In this document: one piece after another, positions 26,212 through 34,578 of the stretch
How positions within the stretch are numbered: the first letter of the stretch is position 1
Layout: every line of letters starts with the position of its first letter
NCBI RefSeq assembly: GCF_004010095.1
Contig: NZ_RRYD01000030.1
Location: 1-40,925 of the forward strand
Source of the DNA: Lacticaseibacillus hulanensis
GTDB lineage: Bacteria > Bacillota > Bacilli > Lactobacillales > Lactobacillaceae
DNA length: 40,925 nucleotides
Direction: 5' to 3'
Program-made: the position numbers and the translations under genes
The notes under the pieces: generated by a model
Databases searched by the model: none
Seen by the model: the letters and a program-made list of their open reading frames with translations, nothing else
Told to the model about the DNA's origin: nothing

Positions 26212-27156
26212 CTAGATATCCAGCACCACCATGTTGAACTGTGAATCTTTAACCAGTCCGTGGTAAATGGTGTTGAGAATTTTGGCCGCCTTAGTGACCT
26301 TAAGTTCCTGCAACAACGTCAACGTGTCGCGGCACTGCGCTAATCCGGTCCGGTTATCGCCAAAGCGGACCGCGAACCACCCATGGTAAAAGTTTGTGGC
26401 GATTGCCTGACTGGCATTGCGCTCGTCGTAGCCGTCTATTTCAATCAGGATATCTCGGGCAAGTTCGCGGGCGTTGTTTGCGAGCGCCGAGGTGAAATCT
26501 GCGGTCAGTAAGGCAAAAGCCATATCGGCAAATAGCGGGTCCTTGACGCTGCGTTTGAGTTTGCGCATCCCCAAGCGAAGCAGCCGGATATTATCTTCAG
26601 GGGAGATACTGATGATAAATAATTCGAACAAATATATTTCGTAGGAGTTCCACGTGTCGACCTGTTGCAAGTAGCGCACGATTGGTCGACTGATGGTTAG
26701 GGTTTCGGCGCGCGGCTGCCAATCCTCCTTTGAAACCAGCGCCATTTGCTGGAAGAAGAGGTAGATGAAGTGATTACTGCGGGTGGGGGCGCTGCGATAC
26801 TGCCGCTCTGCCTCGTGCAATTTAGCGACGATTTGGTCGTGGTGGCCAGAATTGATGATGGGAAATAGCAGGTATTGGCGTAAGTAAGGCAACCGAGCGG
26901 CCTCGTACATAATGCCACTAACATCGTCATCCTTTTTTGGCCGCACAACCTGCACCCGATTTTCCGCCAAGAATTCCTCAGTCGAAATATTAATCGCCGT
27001 CAGCATGCTCTGCATCTTGGTGAAGCTAACGTCGGATTTACCCCGTTCGAAACGCGAGATGAACGAACTGGTGATGCCAGTTTGTGCCTCGATATCCTTG
27101 AGCGTAATCATTTTACTGATGCGGATGCTGCGAAATGTTTCCCCGTAAGACGTCAT
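26212..27156 (-). CDS. Rgg/GadR/MutR-family transcriptional regulator
   Basis: This 314-aa protein has an XRE-type helix-turn-helix at the N-terminus (residues about 7-60, LKDIEAQTGITSSFISRFERGKSDVSF) and an all-helical TPR-like C-terminal region typical of Rgg proteins. In many lactic acid bacteria these bind short peptide pheromones. The ATG at 27156 follows GGGGGGA by 6 bases; the in-frame GTG at 27171 overlaps that site. It is divergent from the MFS gene at 27279 with shared operator-like palindromes in the 120-base gap. I find no short pheromone-peptide gene next to it, so a peptide ligand is not supported here. Confidence 0.9.
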   Translation of the reverse strand: MTSYGETFRSIRISKMITLKDIEAQTGITSSFISRFERGKSDVSFTKMQSMLTAINISTEEFLAENRVQVVRPKKDDDVSGIMYEAARLPYLRQYLLFPIINSGHHDQIVAKLHEAERQYRSAPTRSNHFIYLFFQQMALVSKEDWQPRAETLTISRPIVRYLQQVDTWNSYEIYLFELFIISISPEDNIRLLRLGMRKLKRSVKDPLFADMAFALLTADFTSALANNARELARDILIEIDGYDERNASQAIATNFYHGWFAVRFGDNRTGLAQCRDTLTLLQELKVTKAAKILNTIYHGLVKDSQFNMVVLDI

Positions 27157-27176
27157 CAAAAGTCCCCCCACAGTTT

Positions 27177-27231
27177 AATTGTCATATATGACAATTTTCT
27201 GCTAGTGCTCCCTGCTTGTCAAATATGATGA
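27177..27231. promoter_or_regulatory. two matching operator sites in the rgg/MFS divergent region
   Basis: AATTGTCATATATGACAATT (27177-27196) is a perfect 20-bp palindrome. TTGTCAAATATGATGA (27216-27231) matches its core TTGTCATATATGACAA at 13 of 16 positions, centre-to-centre 37 bp. On the minus strand a perfect -35 TTGACA (27217-27222) with a 17-base spacer to GAAAAT (27194-27199) gives the rgg promoter, which both sites overlap. This suggests autorepression and co-control of the MFS gene. Confidence 0.75.
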
Positions 27232-27278
27232 GGGCAACAAGTTGAGTAGTTGCATGAATACAATCAGGGGGCTTTACA

Positions 27279-28592
27279 ATGCATATTTTTCTTACCAACC
27301 GCCAATTTCGGGCGCTGGCCACGTCATCGTTTCTGAGTCGCATCGGGTCGGTACTGTTTAACTTTGTCTTTCTTATTTACGCTCAAGGTTTGCCTTACGC
27401 CACCCAAGCACTGTCACTAGTTGCGATTGCTAACATGGTGCCGAATTTCTTTATGATTGCTAATGGCTACCTCGCGGACCGCACGCGGGCGACCAAACGG
27501 ATGCCTGCACTGCTCGGTTTGCGGGCCGTGCAGGGGCTGCTTTACGTTGCCCTGGCAATTATTATTGGTCACAGCGCAACCCGCATCGTTTTCTGGGGGC
27601 TACTCCTAATCAACATTGCCTCCGACCTAATTGCGGATTACACTGGCGGGTTAGTTCTCCACTACGAGCAACATTTCCTGCACGACCGTGATGAATACCA
27701 AACAGCGATGGGGTTCACCACGGGTGTGGGCAGCATTATCAGTATTGTGTTCCAAGCACTCGGGGCTAGTCTGATTGTGCTATTAAACCACAACTACGCC
27801 TTATTTGGGCTCATCAACGCGGCCAGTTTCGTTTTGGCTGCGGGGGTCCTCATGCGTGACCGGCGCCAATTCGTTGCCGCGGATGAGGCGGAAGTCGCTG
27901 CTCAGGTAAGTGAAATTGCGGCGGAACCACAGACACCCCAAAAGAAATCAGCCGTTAGTGGCATTTTAGCATCGCTAAAGCTGGTGGCCGCTGATCACGT
28001 AATTTTCACGATGATGCTCCTCGCACTGGGGGTGAACACGCTGGGCACAGCCATTGACGGGCTGACCAACGTGCTGCTGGCCAGCCAGCGGGTATTCTGG
28101 TTCGGCAACTTTGGGACCACAGTTGCGGTCATCAGCATTGCGTCGTCGGTGGCGATGATTACGGGGGCTCTGTTCATGCACGATGGGCTGCAGCATTTTT
28201 CCCTCGCAACGCTAACGGTGATGACGATGGTCGGCCTGACCCTGTTTGCCTGCAACATGTTTTGGTGGCGGAACCGGTATCTAATGATCATCTTCATGTT
28301 CCTGGCAACCTACCCAATCGGCAAAATTAATCCGCGGCTATCCAGTGAAATCATGATCCGGGTTTCGCCAGCACATTTGGCAGCAACCGCCAGCGTGCTG
28401 CAAACCTGCATCATGCTCGGTGCGCCAATTGGGACCGCGATTTTCCTGGGAATCGCGAACGCGGTGAGCCCCACAATCGCGTGGGCTGCTTACGCGGGAA
28501 CAGCGGCAATTCTGTCCGTCTTCGCCCTAATTGTGGCGCTGCGGGAACACAAGGCGAACGCTCGGGCTGCGGAGTTAAAACCAACTGATTAG
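27279..28592 (+). CDS. MFS transporter (Rgg-linked)
   Basis: This 437-aa protein has about 12 predicted helices in two halves with a central cytoplasmic loop near 195-225 (VAAQVSEIAAEPQTPQKKSAVSG). Motif-A-like GYLADRTRATKR follows TM2. The halves and length fit the major facilitator superfamily, drug/metabolite type. The ATG at 27279 has AGGGGG 7 bases upstream. Its divergent neighbour is the Rgg gene, which probably regulates it. The substrate is not evident; a toxin, peptide or drug is plausible. Confidence 0.88.
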   Translation: MHIFLTNRQFRALATSSFLSRIGSVLFNFVFLIYAQGLPYATQALSLVAIANMVPNFFMIANGYLADRTRATKRMPALLGLRAVQGLLYVALAIIIGHSATRIVFWGLLLINIASDLIADYTGGLVLHYEQHFLHDRDEYQTAMGFTTGVGSIISIVFQALGASLIVLLNHNYALFGLINAASFVLAAGVLMRDRRQFVAADEAEVAAQVSEIAAEPQTPQKKSAVSGILASLKLVAADHVIFTMMLLALGVNTLGTAIDGLTNVLLASQRVFWFGNFGTTVAVISIASSVAMITGALFMHDGLQHFSLATLTVMTMVGLTLFACNMFWWRNRYLMIIFMFLATYPIGKINPRLSSEIMIRVSPAHLAATASVLQTCIMLGAPIGTAIFLGIANAVSPTIAWAAYAGTAAILSVFALIVALREHKANARAAELKPTD

Positions 28593-28700
28593 ACGCCAAG
28601 CAATTTCTACCGGCGAATAGTTGGGCAAACTAACAAACTTACTATTCCTAACCACAACGGCATGCGGTACACTGACAGCAAATAACGGAGGTGGGCAGTC

Positions 28701-29225
28701 ATGGACATTCGACCACTGCGCGACAACGACGGGCCGGCGTTCGCGCAATACCGGCGGGACTTTCTCACAAATGATCAGAATAACCCGTACAGCGCGGGAA
28801 TTAGGCAGCGGCTTGCGGGGGAAACAGACTTTGCGGCCACGCTGGCCCGGACGCTGGCGAACCTGACGCCGGATGCGGAGTGGCGCGTCCCACAGATTGA
28901 TTACTACCTTTTCGACGATGCGGGTGCAATCGTCGGCGTCACCAGCTGCCGGCTGGGTATGAACCCGCAGCTTGCCGATTCCGGCGGGCACATTGGTTAC
29001 GCGGTGGCGCCGAGTGCGCGGGGCCGTGGGTACGCCAAGTTGTTGCTGCAATACGCGCTTAATCTGTTCCGCCGCCGCGGTGAACCGTTTGTCATCGTCT
29101 CGGCGTACTCGGGTAACGCGGCCAGCCGGCACGTCATCGAGCAAGCGGGTGGGCAGCTACACAAGCGTGTCATCGACGTCACGGGCGCGGAATTGTGTAT
29201 TTACCACATTGACCTGGCGCGGTAG
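28701..29225 (+). CDS. GNAT-family N-acetyltransferase
   Basis: This 174-aa protein carries the acetyl-CoA motif HIGYAVAPSARGRGYAKLLLQYAL and the YSGNAASRHVIEQAGGQL region of GNAT proteins. The N-terminus MDIRPLRDNDGPAFAQY is typical. The substrate is unknown. GGAGG lies 11 bases upstream of the ATG at 28701. It follows the MFS gene by 108 bases and could share its transcript. Confidence 0.87.
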   Translation: MDIRPLRDNDGPAFAQYRRDFLTNDQNNPYSAGIRQRLAGETDFAATLARTLANLTPDAEWRVPQIDYYLFDDAGAIVGVTSCRLGMNPQLADSGGHIGYAVAPSARGRGYAKLLLQYALNLFRRRGEPFVIVSAYSGNAASRHVIEQAGGQLHKRVIDVTGAELCIYHIDLAR

Positions 29226-29304
29226 TGAAATGTGCAGTAGCTGTTCGGCGGCGGCGTGAAAAATGCTGTGTACGATACGCAATCCGCTTGGCTAGTTTAA
29301 GGGT

Positions 29305-29351
29305 AAACGCGGCGTGCGGCCGACCGGCAGGGTCAGCTGTCCGCCGCGTTT
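29305..29351 (+). terminator. hairpin after the second GNAT gene
   Basis: AAACGCGGCG (29305-29314) and CGCCGCGTTT (29342-29351) are perfect 10-bp complements. The T-tract is short (TTTGTT), so termination may be weak. Confidence 0.5.
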
Positions 29352-29440
29352 GTTAGTTTCCGGGAGCAATCGGGTGCGCGGCTTCTTGCGTCTGGTCATT
29401 GTGTGCTTGGTGTCTGCGTGGTATTGTGCAGTCATTAACA

Positions 29441-29478
29441 GGAGGAGTCCACAAGAATAATTGTGGGCAAGTAGAAAA
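29441..29478 (+). promoter_or_regulatory. ribosome binding site separated from the start by a hairpin
   Basis: GGAGGA (29441-29446) is a strong Shine-Dalgarno but lies 31 bases before the ATG at 29478. CCACAA-GAATAA-TTGTGG (29449-29466) between them can fold. Folding would leave about 13 bases of effective spacing. Confidence 0.5.
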
Positions 29479-31166
29479 TGATACGTTACTTATTCAAGCA
29501 TCCGTGGCGGCTAGCGTTCACCGCGGGCATCAGTGTGGTCGCGGCCGGTGTGCTCGTGGCTTACTCGTATGTGTTGCAACTCATCACCGACATTGCCACC
29601 GGCGCCAGTCACCTGAGCTTTGTGGTTGCGGTGCCGGCCGTCATCGTCTACCTCATCGTGCAGGCCCTGACGGATGGCGCGGCCAGCTACATGCAGGAAT
29701 CACTGCCGGCGCGAATCGGGCGGCAGCTGCGGGGTGAGCTGTTTGCACGCTACAATCGGCTGCGGCCAATGCACTTTTACGAAAAGCAGGTCGGTCAATA
29801 CGTGGCTCAGCTGACGAAGCAGGTTGACGTGGTTACCGCCAGTTATTTCCACGTTATTTTGCGCGCGATTTACCTGGTCAGCCTGCTGGTACTGGCGGTG
29901 TTGGGCACGTTCCTGATTAACCCGGTCATTACCGTGGGCGTGGCGCTGCTGAGTGTGCCGGCGCTCATCTTCCCCTTCCTCGTCAAGAAGTGGCTGGAGG
30001 GGGCCAAGACGGCGGTGGTGACGACGGTGGAGCGCTACACCAGCACGGTCACCGATATTTTGTCTGGCTTCACGACCATCCAGTACGCGCTGACCGTTCC
30101 CCCGTTTGCCCGCAAGCATGACCACGCCAGTCACGCGGTGCAGGCGGCAACGGTGCGGGATCAGCGCGTGCAAAAAATCACCAGTGGCGTGTCCGACTTT
30201 CTCGGCGACGTGATGTACCTTGGTGCGTGGTTGCTCGGGGCCTACTTTGTGCGGCGCGGGGCAATTACGTTGGGACAGCTCGTGGCGTTTTCACAGCTGG
30301 CGAGTCTGTTCAACTGGCCAATGGCACTGCTGACGGAGCTGCTGGCGGAATTCTATGGCGGACGGAAGCAGGCGCGTGAATTGGCGGCGGTGCTCGCGGC
30401 CCCGGATGATGGTGAACTGATCAGTCGCGCCGAAGCAACGCCCGAAATGACGGAAAACGCGCCATTGCTTGAGTTAACCAACGTGAGTTACGCGGCCGAG
30501 GGCAAACCGGTGCTAGCTGACGTCAACTTGCGGTTTGATCTGGACAAAAGGTACCTGGTGGTGGGCGCCAGCGGGAGTGGTAAAACCACGCTCATGCGAC
30601 TGCTACTGGGGGATCTAACGCCGACAAGCGGGACGGCGCGGCTTTTCGGACACCCGCTGGCGGATTATAATCGCGGCGTGGTTTACGGCACGCTGGGGAT
30701 GCTCACGCAGAAGGCTGATATTTTTGCCGGCACGGTGCGCGAGAACGTGACGCTCTTTAGCGATTCGCCGACGGATGCGGCGGTGGTGGCGGCTTTGCAG
30801 CGGGCCGGGCTGACAAACTGGCTTGACCAGCACAGTTTGACCACCCGAATCAGTGCGGAAACGCCCCTGCTGTCGGGTGGTGAAAAGCAGCGACTGGCAC
30901 TGGCCCGCCTGTTTTTGCGGGATTACCGGTTCATGATTTTTGATGAGCTGACGACCGGACTTGATCCCCACATCGCCGCCAAGTTGCAGGCCGACCTGTT
31001 CAACGTGGCGGGCGGATTTATTCTCATCACGCACCAGTACGACGCGGCCACCTTCGCTAAGGCGGATGAAATCATCGTGTTAGCTGGCGGTAAGGTGGTG
31101 GCGCGGGGCAAACAGGGTGCACCGGAAGTTGCCCGCGCGCTGAGTACGTTGCAATTAACGCATTAA
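29478..31166 (+). CDS. ABC exporter, fused permease and ATPase
   Basis: This 562-aa half-transporter has six predicted helices in the N-terminal 300 residues and then a nucleotide-binding domain: Walker A GASGSGKTT, Q-loop GMLTQKADI, signature LSGGEKQR, Walker B FMIFDELT and H-loop ILITHQ. It should work as a homodimer or with a second half-transporter; none is adjacent. The layout is of the LapB/CydC-like multidrug or lipid exporter type; substrate unknown. The domain order is complete and there is no frameshift. The strong but distant ribosome binding site at 29441 is discussed separately; the ATG at 29478 is the best start available. Confidence 0.9.
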   Translation: MIRYLFKHPWRLAFTAGISVVAAGVLVAYSYVLQLITDIATGASHLSFVVAVPAVIVYLIVQALTDGAASYMQESLPARIGRQLRGELFARYNRLRPMHFYEKQVGQYVAQLTKQVDVVTASYFHVILRAIYLVSLLVLAVLGTFLINPVITVGVALLSVPALIFPFLVKKWLEGAKTAVVTTVERYTSTVTDILSGFTTIQYALTVPPFARKHDHASHAVQAATVRDQRVQKITSGVSDFLGDVMYLGAWLLGAYFVRRGAITLGQLVAFSQLASLFNWPMALLTELLAEFYGGRKQARELAAVLAAPDDGELISRAEATPEMTENAPLLELTNVSYAAEGKPVLADVNLRFDLDKRYLVVGASGSGKTTLMRLLLGDLTPTSGTARLFGHPLADYNRGVVYGTLGMLTQKADIFAGTVRENVTLFSDSPTDAAVVAALQRAGLTNWLDQHSLTTRISAETPLLSGGEKQRLALARLFLRDYRFMIFDELTTGLDPHIAAKLQADLFNVAGGFILITHQYDAATFAKADEIIVLAGGKVVARGKQGAPEVARALSTLQLTH

Positions 31167-31175
31167 ATTTTGGAC

Positions 31176-31232
31176 TAAAAAGGCACAGCTCGGCGGGAAA
31201 ACGAAATATTTCCCGTGAAGCTGTGCCTTTTA
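31176..31232. terminator. bidirectional terminator after the ABC exporter
   Basis: AAAAGGCACAGCT (31177-31189) pairs with AGCTGTGCCTTTT (31219-31231), with an inner CGGGAAA/TTTCCCG hairpin. It overlaps the stop codon of the small minus-strand gene, so it serves both. Confidence 0.85.
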
Positions 31233-31406
31233 ATTGCGGGGCTTACTCATGAAGTAGTAGGCAACCAGCACGATTGCCAGGACTAAGATTGCGAGCAGCC
31301 CCTTACCCGTACCGTACTGAAAGCTGCGAATAATCAGCGACAAAGGAATGAGTGCGAGCAATATGATGACGACTAGGAGCACACGTTTTAGATTTTTCGG
31401 TTCCAT
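31230..31406 (-). CDS. 58-aa two-span membrane protein, unknown function
   Basis: This frame begins MEPKNLKRVLLVVIILLALI and has two hydrophobic segments (about 9-26 and 36-52) joined by a short FQYGTGKG turn, then MSKPRN. GGAGG lies 8 bases before the ATG at 31406. It sits between the ABC exporter and the oxidoreductase, convergent with the exporter. I do not recognise a family; small membrane proteins of this shape are common and mostly uncharacterised. Confidence 0.65.
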   Translation of the reverse strand: MEPKNLKRVLLVVIILLALIPLSLIIRSFQYGTGKGLLAILVLAIVLVAYYFMSKPRN

Positions 31407-31584
31407 ACTGGGTACCTCCGCTGTGATTAATGGTAATGTTACACCAAATTCGATTGTGAAGCCGCATACATGGTAAAATATGAAGTGACACCGGCAGGAA
31501 GTTGACTGCAAAGAAGTCTGAGTGCGACTAGCCCGCTTTGGTAGCCGCAGCGCAGAAGCGCACAGGAAAGGTGAGGGCACAGCG

Positions 31585-32490
31585 ATGTTGAAAATTGGCG
31601 TGATGGGTTTGGGCAACATTGCCCAAAAGGCGTACTTGCCAACGATGGCGGGGATGCAGGACGAATGCGAGTGGCATTTGACCACCCGCAATCAGGAGAA
31701 GGGCGCGGCACTAGCGCAGAAGTACGGGTTTACGCACGTGCACCAAACTCTGGATGAACTGCTCGCGGTGCACCCGGATGCGGTGTTCGTGCACACGCCG
31801 ACCAGCACGCACGCTGACATCATCGAACGGCTGCTGAGCGCGGGCGTGAACGTCTACGTGGACAAGCCCGTGGCCACCAATGTTGCGGTGGTGCAAAAGC
31901 TCTATGCACTGGCGGCGGAAAAGGGCCTGCTGCTGACGGCCGGGTTTAACCGGCGTTTTGCCCCGAACAATTTGGCCCTCAAAGATGTAGCCGGTAAGCA
32001 GATGATTGTGGCGGAAAAAACGCGGACGCACACGCTGCAGGACGCCGAGTTTGCCGTTTGGGACCTGATGATTCATTCCATCGACACGGCGCTGTGGCTG
32101 ATGGATGAACCGGTGACTGCAAGAAGCGGTCGGCTGGTGCGGGATGCGGCCGGCAACCTGCTGCAGGGTTACCTGACCGTGCAGAGCGAGCACAGCCAGG
32201 TGCAGGTCATCACCAACATGGATGCAAACGCCAACCTAGAACAGGTGACGGTTCAGGGCGCGGCGGCGCGGCTCACGAGCGGGGATTTGCTCCAGCTGAC
32301 TGCTTCGACCACGGCTGGTACCACCATCACTCACCGCCCCGACTGGGAACCAGTCCTCGAAACGCGCGGGTTCGCTGCAATCACGCGTGCCTTCCTAACC
32401 GCCGTTGCGCAAGGCGGACCCAACCCCGTGAGCCCCGAATCCGCAATTGCGAGTCACCAGGCGTGCGCGGACTTGCTGCGGGCGGAGTAA
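31585..32490 (+). CDS. Gfo/Idh/MocA-family oxidoreductase
   Basis: This 301-aa protein has an N-terminal Rossmann domain (KIGVMGLGNIAQKAYLPTM, Gly-rich loop), the VHTPTSTHAD segment and the family motif YVDKPVATN with the conserved catalytic-site Lys (DKP instead of the more common EKP). The C-terminal domain carries the FDLMIHSIDTALWL-like region (WDLMIHSIDT) with the His that often assists hydride transfer. It probably oxidises or reduces a sugar or myo-inositol-like substrate with NAD(P). The ATG at 31585 follows a GGTGAGG site; the longer in-frame start adds unconserved residues. Confidence 0.9.
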   Translation: MLKIGVMGLGNIAQKAYLPTMAGMQDECEWHLTTRNQEKGAALAQKYGFTHVHQTLDELLAVHPDAVFVHTPTSTHADIIERLLSAGVNVYVDKPVATNVAVVQKLYALAAEKGLLLTAGFNRRFAPNNLALKDVAGKQMIVAEKTRTHTLQDAEFAVWDLMIHSIDTALWLMDEPVTARSGRLVRDAAGNLLQGYLTVQSEHSQVQVITNMDANANLEQVTVQGAAARLTSGDLLQLTASTTAGTTITHRPDWEPVLETRGFAAITRAFLTAVAQGGPNPVSPESAIASHQACADLLRAE

Positions 32491-32506
32491 ATAATAGTTA
32501 AAACCG

Positions 32507-32536
32507 AATTCCGTGCAGAGATGTGCGGAATTTTTT
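32507..32536 (+). terminator. terminator after the oxidoreductase
   Basis: AATTCCG (32507-32513) and CGGAATT (32526-32532) form a stem with a 12-base loop, then T residues. Confidence 0.75.
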
Positions 32537-32610
32537 AATTAGAGGCGGCATTGGTGGTTATTTTGCGAAATCTCTCCACAGAGGAGCACGTGAGCTCCGC
32601 GGTAAGGTGA

Positions 32611-32618
32611 TACGAAAG
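32611..32618 (+). promoter_or_regulatory. cin-box-like motif upstream of the short SSB gene
   Basis: TACGAAAG matches the competence sigma-X box TACGAATA at 6 of 8 positions and lies 52 bases before the start of the short ssb. The match is only suggestive. Confidence 0.25.
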
Positions 32619-32670
32619 TCAGTTGGTCGGCAACGGTCAACGGGCACCAGACATTAGGGGGATGAAACTG

Positions 32671-33075
32671 ATGATTAACCAAGTCGTACTGATTGGGCGT
32701 TTGACGAAAGACCCGGAACTGAAACAGACGCAGGCGGGTATTAATTATGCGTGGTTTTCGCTGGCGGTTGACCGTCCGCGCAGCAGCCATAGCGTGGAAG
32801 ACAAGGCGGATTTTATTGATTGCGTAATCTGGCGGGAGCACGCGGTGGCGTTTTGCAAGTACGTACAGAAAGGCAGACTTATTGCGATTACCGGTCAGGT
32901 TCGCACTGGCAAGTACGATGATGCCAAGGGCCAGCGCGTATACCGCACAAATGTTGAGGTTAACAGTTTTCAATTTCTGGATTCGCGCAAACCAGCAACG
33001 ATGCCACAAACCACGGACCCGTTTGCCAGCGAGACGGCACCGGCCGCTATGGCTGAGGACGACTTACCGTTCTAA
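32671..33075 (+). CDS. single-stranded DNA-binding protein, short paralogue
   Basis: This 134-aa OB-fold protein begins MINQVVLIGRLTKDPELKQT, has the core ADFIDCVIWREHAVAFCKYVQKG and ends AEDDLPF, the tail that recruits replication partners. It is 53 residues shorter than the main SSB at 33610 because the Gly/Asn-rich linker is nearly absent, and it has diverged. In streptococci such a short second SSB (SsbB) is competence-specific and protects incoming DNA. The ATG at 32671 fits the AGGGGG site; the ATG at 32662 abuts it directly and is too close. It lies just before the rpsF operon but has its own transcription context. Confidence 0.9.
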   Translation: MINQVVLIGRLTKDPELKQTQAGINYAWFSLAVDRPRSSHSVEDKADFIDCVIWREHAVAFCKYVQKGRLIAITGQVRTGKYDDAKGQRVYRTNVEVNSFQFLDSRKPATMPQTTDPFASETAPAAMAEDDLPF

Positions 33076-33142
33076 CTTGCCATGTTTTTGCGCCTAAAAG
33101 GTTTTCATTTGGAAAATAGTTGTGTAAGGCGGACATCCGCCG

Positions 33143-33171
33143 TTGTTGTTGTCGTCAAGTTATGGTAAACT
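33143..33171 (+). promoter_or_regulatory. putative rpsF operon promoter
   Basis: TTGTTG (33143-33148) and TAAACT (33166-33171) are separated by 17 bases. The leader to rpsF is about 90 bases. Confidence 0.5.
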
Positions 33172-33218
33172 TCTATTCTGTGAGTATCTGGCCCTAAGTG
33201 GCCCTGTGCTTGCCCCTT

Positions 33219-33239
33219 GTCCCCGCTACGAGCGGGGAC
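33219..33239 (+). promoter_or_regulatory. leader hairpin of rpsF
   Basis: GTCCCCGC (33219-33226) and GCGGGGAC (33232-33239) form a perfect 8-bp stem around TACGA, 29 bases before the rpsF start. rpsF leaders in many bacteria carry an S6:S18-binding element; whether this hairpin is that motif is not shown by the sequence alone. Confidence 0.4.
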
Positions 33240-33267
33240 CAAAGACCATAAGGAGGTGAAACGTCAA

Positions 33268-33564
33268 ATGGCTGAAACTAAGTACGAAATTACCTACATC
33301 ATCCGTCCTGACATGGACGAAGCTGGTAAAACTGCACTTGTTGAACGTTTTGACAACATTCTGAAGGAAAACGGTGCTAACATCATCGATTCCAAAGACT
33401 GGCAGAAGCGTAAGTTCGCATACCAGATTAGTAAGTACACTGAAGGTATTTACCACGTTGTGAACGTAACGGCATCCGACGACAAGGCAATCAATGAATT
33501 CGATCGTCTTGCAAAGATCAGCGCTGACATTCTGCGTCAGATGATTATTAAGCGTGAAGACTAG
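33268..33564 (+). CDS. rpsF: 30S ribosomal protein S6
   Basis: This 98-aa protein begins [21 protein letters not shown] and includes the S6 motif [14 protein letters not shown]. It dimerises with S18 on the small-subunit platform. AGGAGGTG lies 9 bases upstream of the ATG at 33268. The upstream in-frame start at 33217 falls in the leader hairpin and is rejected. It is the first gene of the conserved rpsF-ssb-rpsR operon. Confidence 0.97.
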   Translation: MAETKYEITYIIRPDMDEAGKTALVERFDNILKENGANIIDSKDWQKRKFAYQISKYTEGIYHVVNVTASDDKAINEFDRLAKISADILRQMIIKRED

Positions 33565-33609
33565 TCGAGTCTGAACCCGATTAGCTTCAAAACTAAGGGG
33601 GACGAAGGA

Positions 33610-34173
33610 ATGATTAATCAAGTTGCATTGACTGGACGCCTGACTCGCGACGTTGACCTGCGTTACACGCAGGGCGGCACCGCAGTGGCATCCTTCACAT
33701 TGGCTGTTGACCGTAATTTCACGAACGCCCAGGGCGAACGTGAATCTGACTTCATCAATTGTGTAATTTGGCGGAAGAGTGCCGAGAACTTCTCGAACTT
33801 CACGCGTAAAGGATCACTGGTTGGTGTCCAGGGCCGCTTACAAGCGCGCTCCTACGACAACGCCCAGGGTCAGCGCGTGTTCGTTACCGAGGTAGTGGTC
33901 GACAACTTCGCACTGCTGGAAAGTCGCGCAACAACCGAAGCACGCCCACGTGGCAATAGCGACGGTGGTAACAATTCCTTCAACAACAACCAGGGCAGTT
34001 CTTACCAGAATCGTCCTCAAGGTGGGTCAAAGCCGGCCGCCCCTGCCGGCTCCGGGAATCAGGGTAGTCAGAACACCGGAAGTGCTAAACCTTCCGATCC
34101 GTTCAACAACCCAGATCCGTTTGCCAACTCTGGCAAGCAGATTGACATTTCGGATGATGACTTACCATTCTAA
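33610..34173 (+). CDS. ssb: single-stranded DNA-binding protein, main SSB
   Basis: This 187-aa protein has a standard OB-fold (1-110; MINQVALTGRLTRDVDLRYT, FINCVIWRKSAENF), a Gly/Asn/Ser/Pro-rich linker (about 115-170) and the acidic tail DISDDDLPF. It coats single-stranded DNA during replication and repair. AGGGGGACGAAGGA precedes the ATG. Its position between rpsF and rpsR is the conserved one and marks it as the housekeeping SSB. Confidence 0.97.
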   Translation: MINQVALTGRLTRDVDLRYTQGGTAVASFTLAVDRNFTNAQGERESDFINCVIWRKSAENFSNFTRKGSLVGVQGRLQARSYDNAQGQRVFVTEVVVDNFALLESRATTEARPRGNSDGGNNSFNNNQGSSYQNRPQGGSKPAAPAGSGNQGSQNTGSAKPSDPFNNPDPFANSGKQIDISDDDLPF

Positions 34174-34199
34174 ACTAAGAATGTAAGGAGGATTTCTCA

Positions 34200-34436
34200 A
34201 TGGCACAACAGCGTCGTGGAGGCCGTCGTCGTCGTAAAGTCGACTTCATTGCCGCAAACCACATCGAATACATTGACTACAAGGATACCGATCTTCTTTC
34301 CCGCTTCGTTTCTGAACGCGGTAAGATCCTTCCTCGTCGTGTTACTGGTACCTCTGCTAAGAACCAGCGCAAGCTCACGGTTGCTATCAAGCGTAGCCGC
34401 ATCATGGGTCTGCTGCCTTTCGTAGCTGAAGACTAA
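34200..34436 (+). CDS. rpsR: 30S ribosomal protein S18
   Basis: This 78-aa basic protein begins [20 protein letters not shown] and carries the S18 signature [27 protein letters not shown] lies 9 bases upstream. It ends the rpsF operon, followed by a strong terminator. Confidence 0.98.
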   Translation: MAQQRRGGRRRRKVDFIAANHIEYIDYKDTDLLSRFVSERGKILPRRVTGTSAKNQRKLTVAIKRSRIMGLLPFVAED

Positions 34437-34446
34437 TAACCACCAA

Positions 34447-34487
34447 AAACTCCCCGTTTGCCTTTGGCGCAAGCGGGGAGTTTTTTT
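34447..34487 (+). terminator. terminator of the rpsF operon
   Basis: CTCCCCGTTTGC pairs with GCGCAAGCGGGGAG with a short loop, then seven T. Confidence 0.88.
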
Positions 34488-34578
34488 GCCCGCAGCTATT
34501 TACGCTTACGCTATAGCATTTGCCCAGCGGGGGGGTAAAATGTAAAGTAAATTCTATCGTGGTTAGGAGGATGGTCGC

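Noticed and set aside
27172..27278. search for a short pheromone peptide gene beside the Rgg regulator
   Set aside because: No short frame with a ribosome binding site and hydrophobic C-terminus is present in the gap; the space is filled by operators and promoters.
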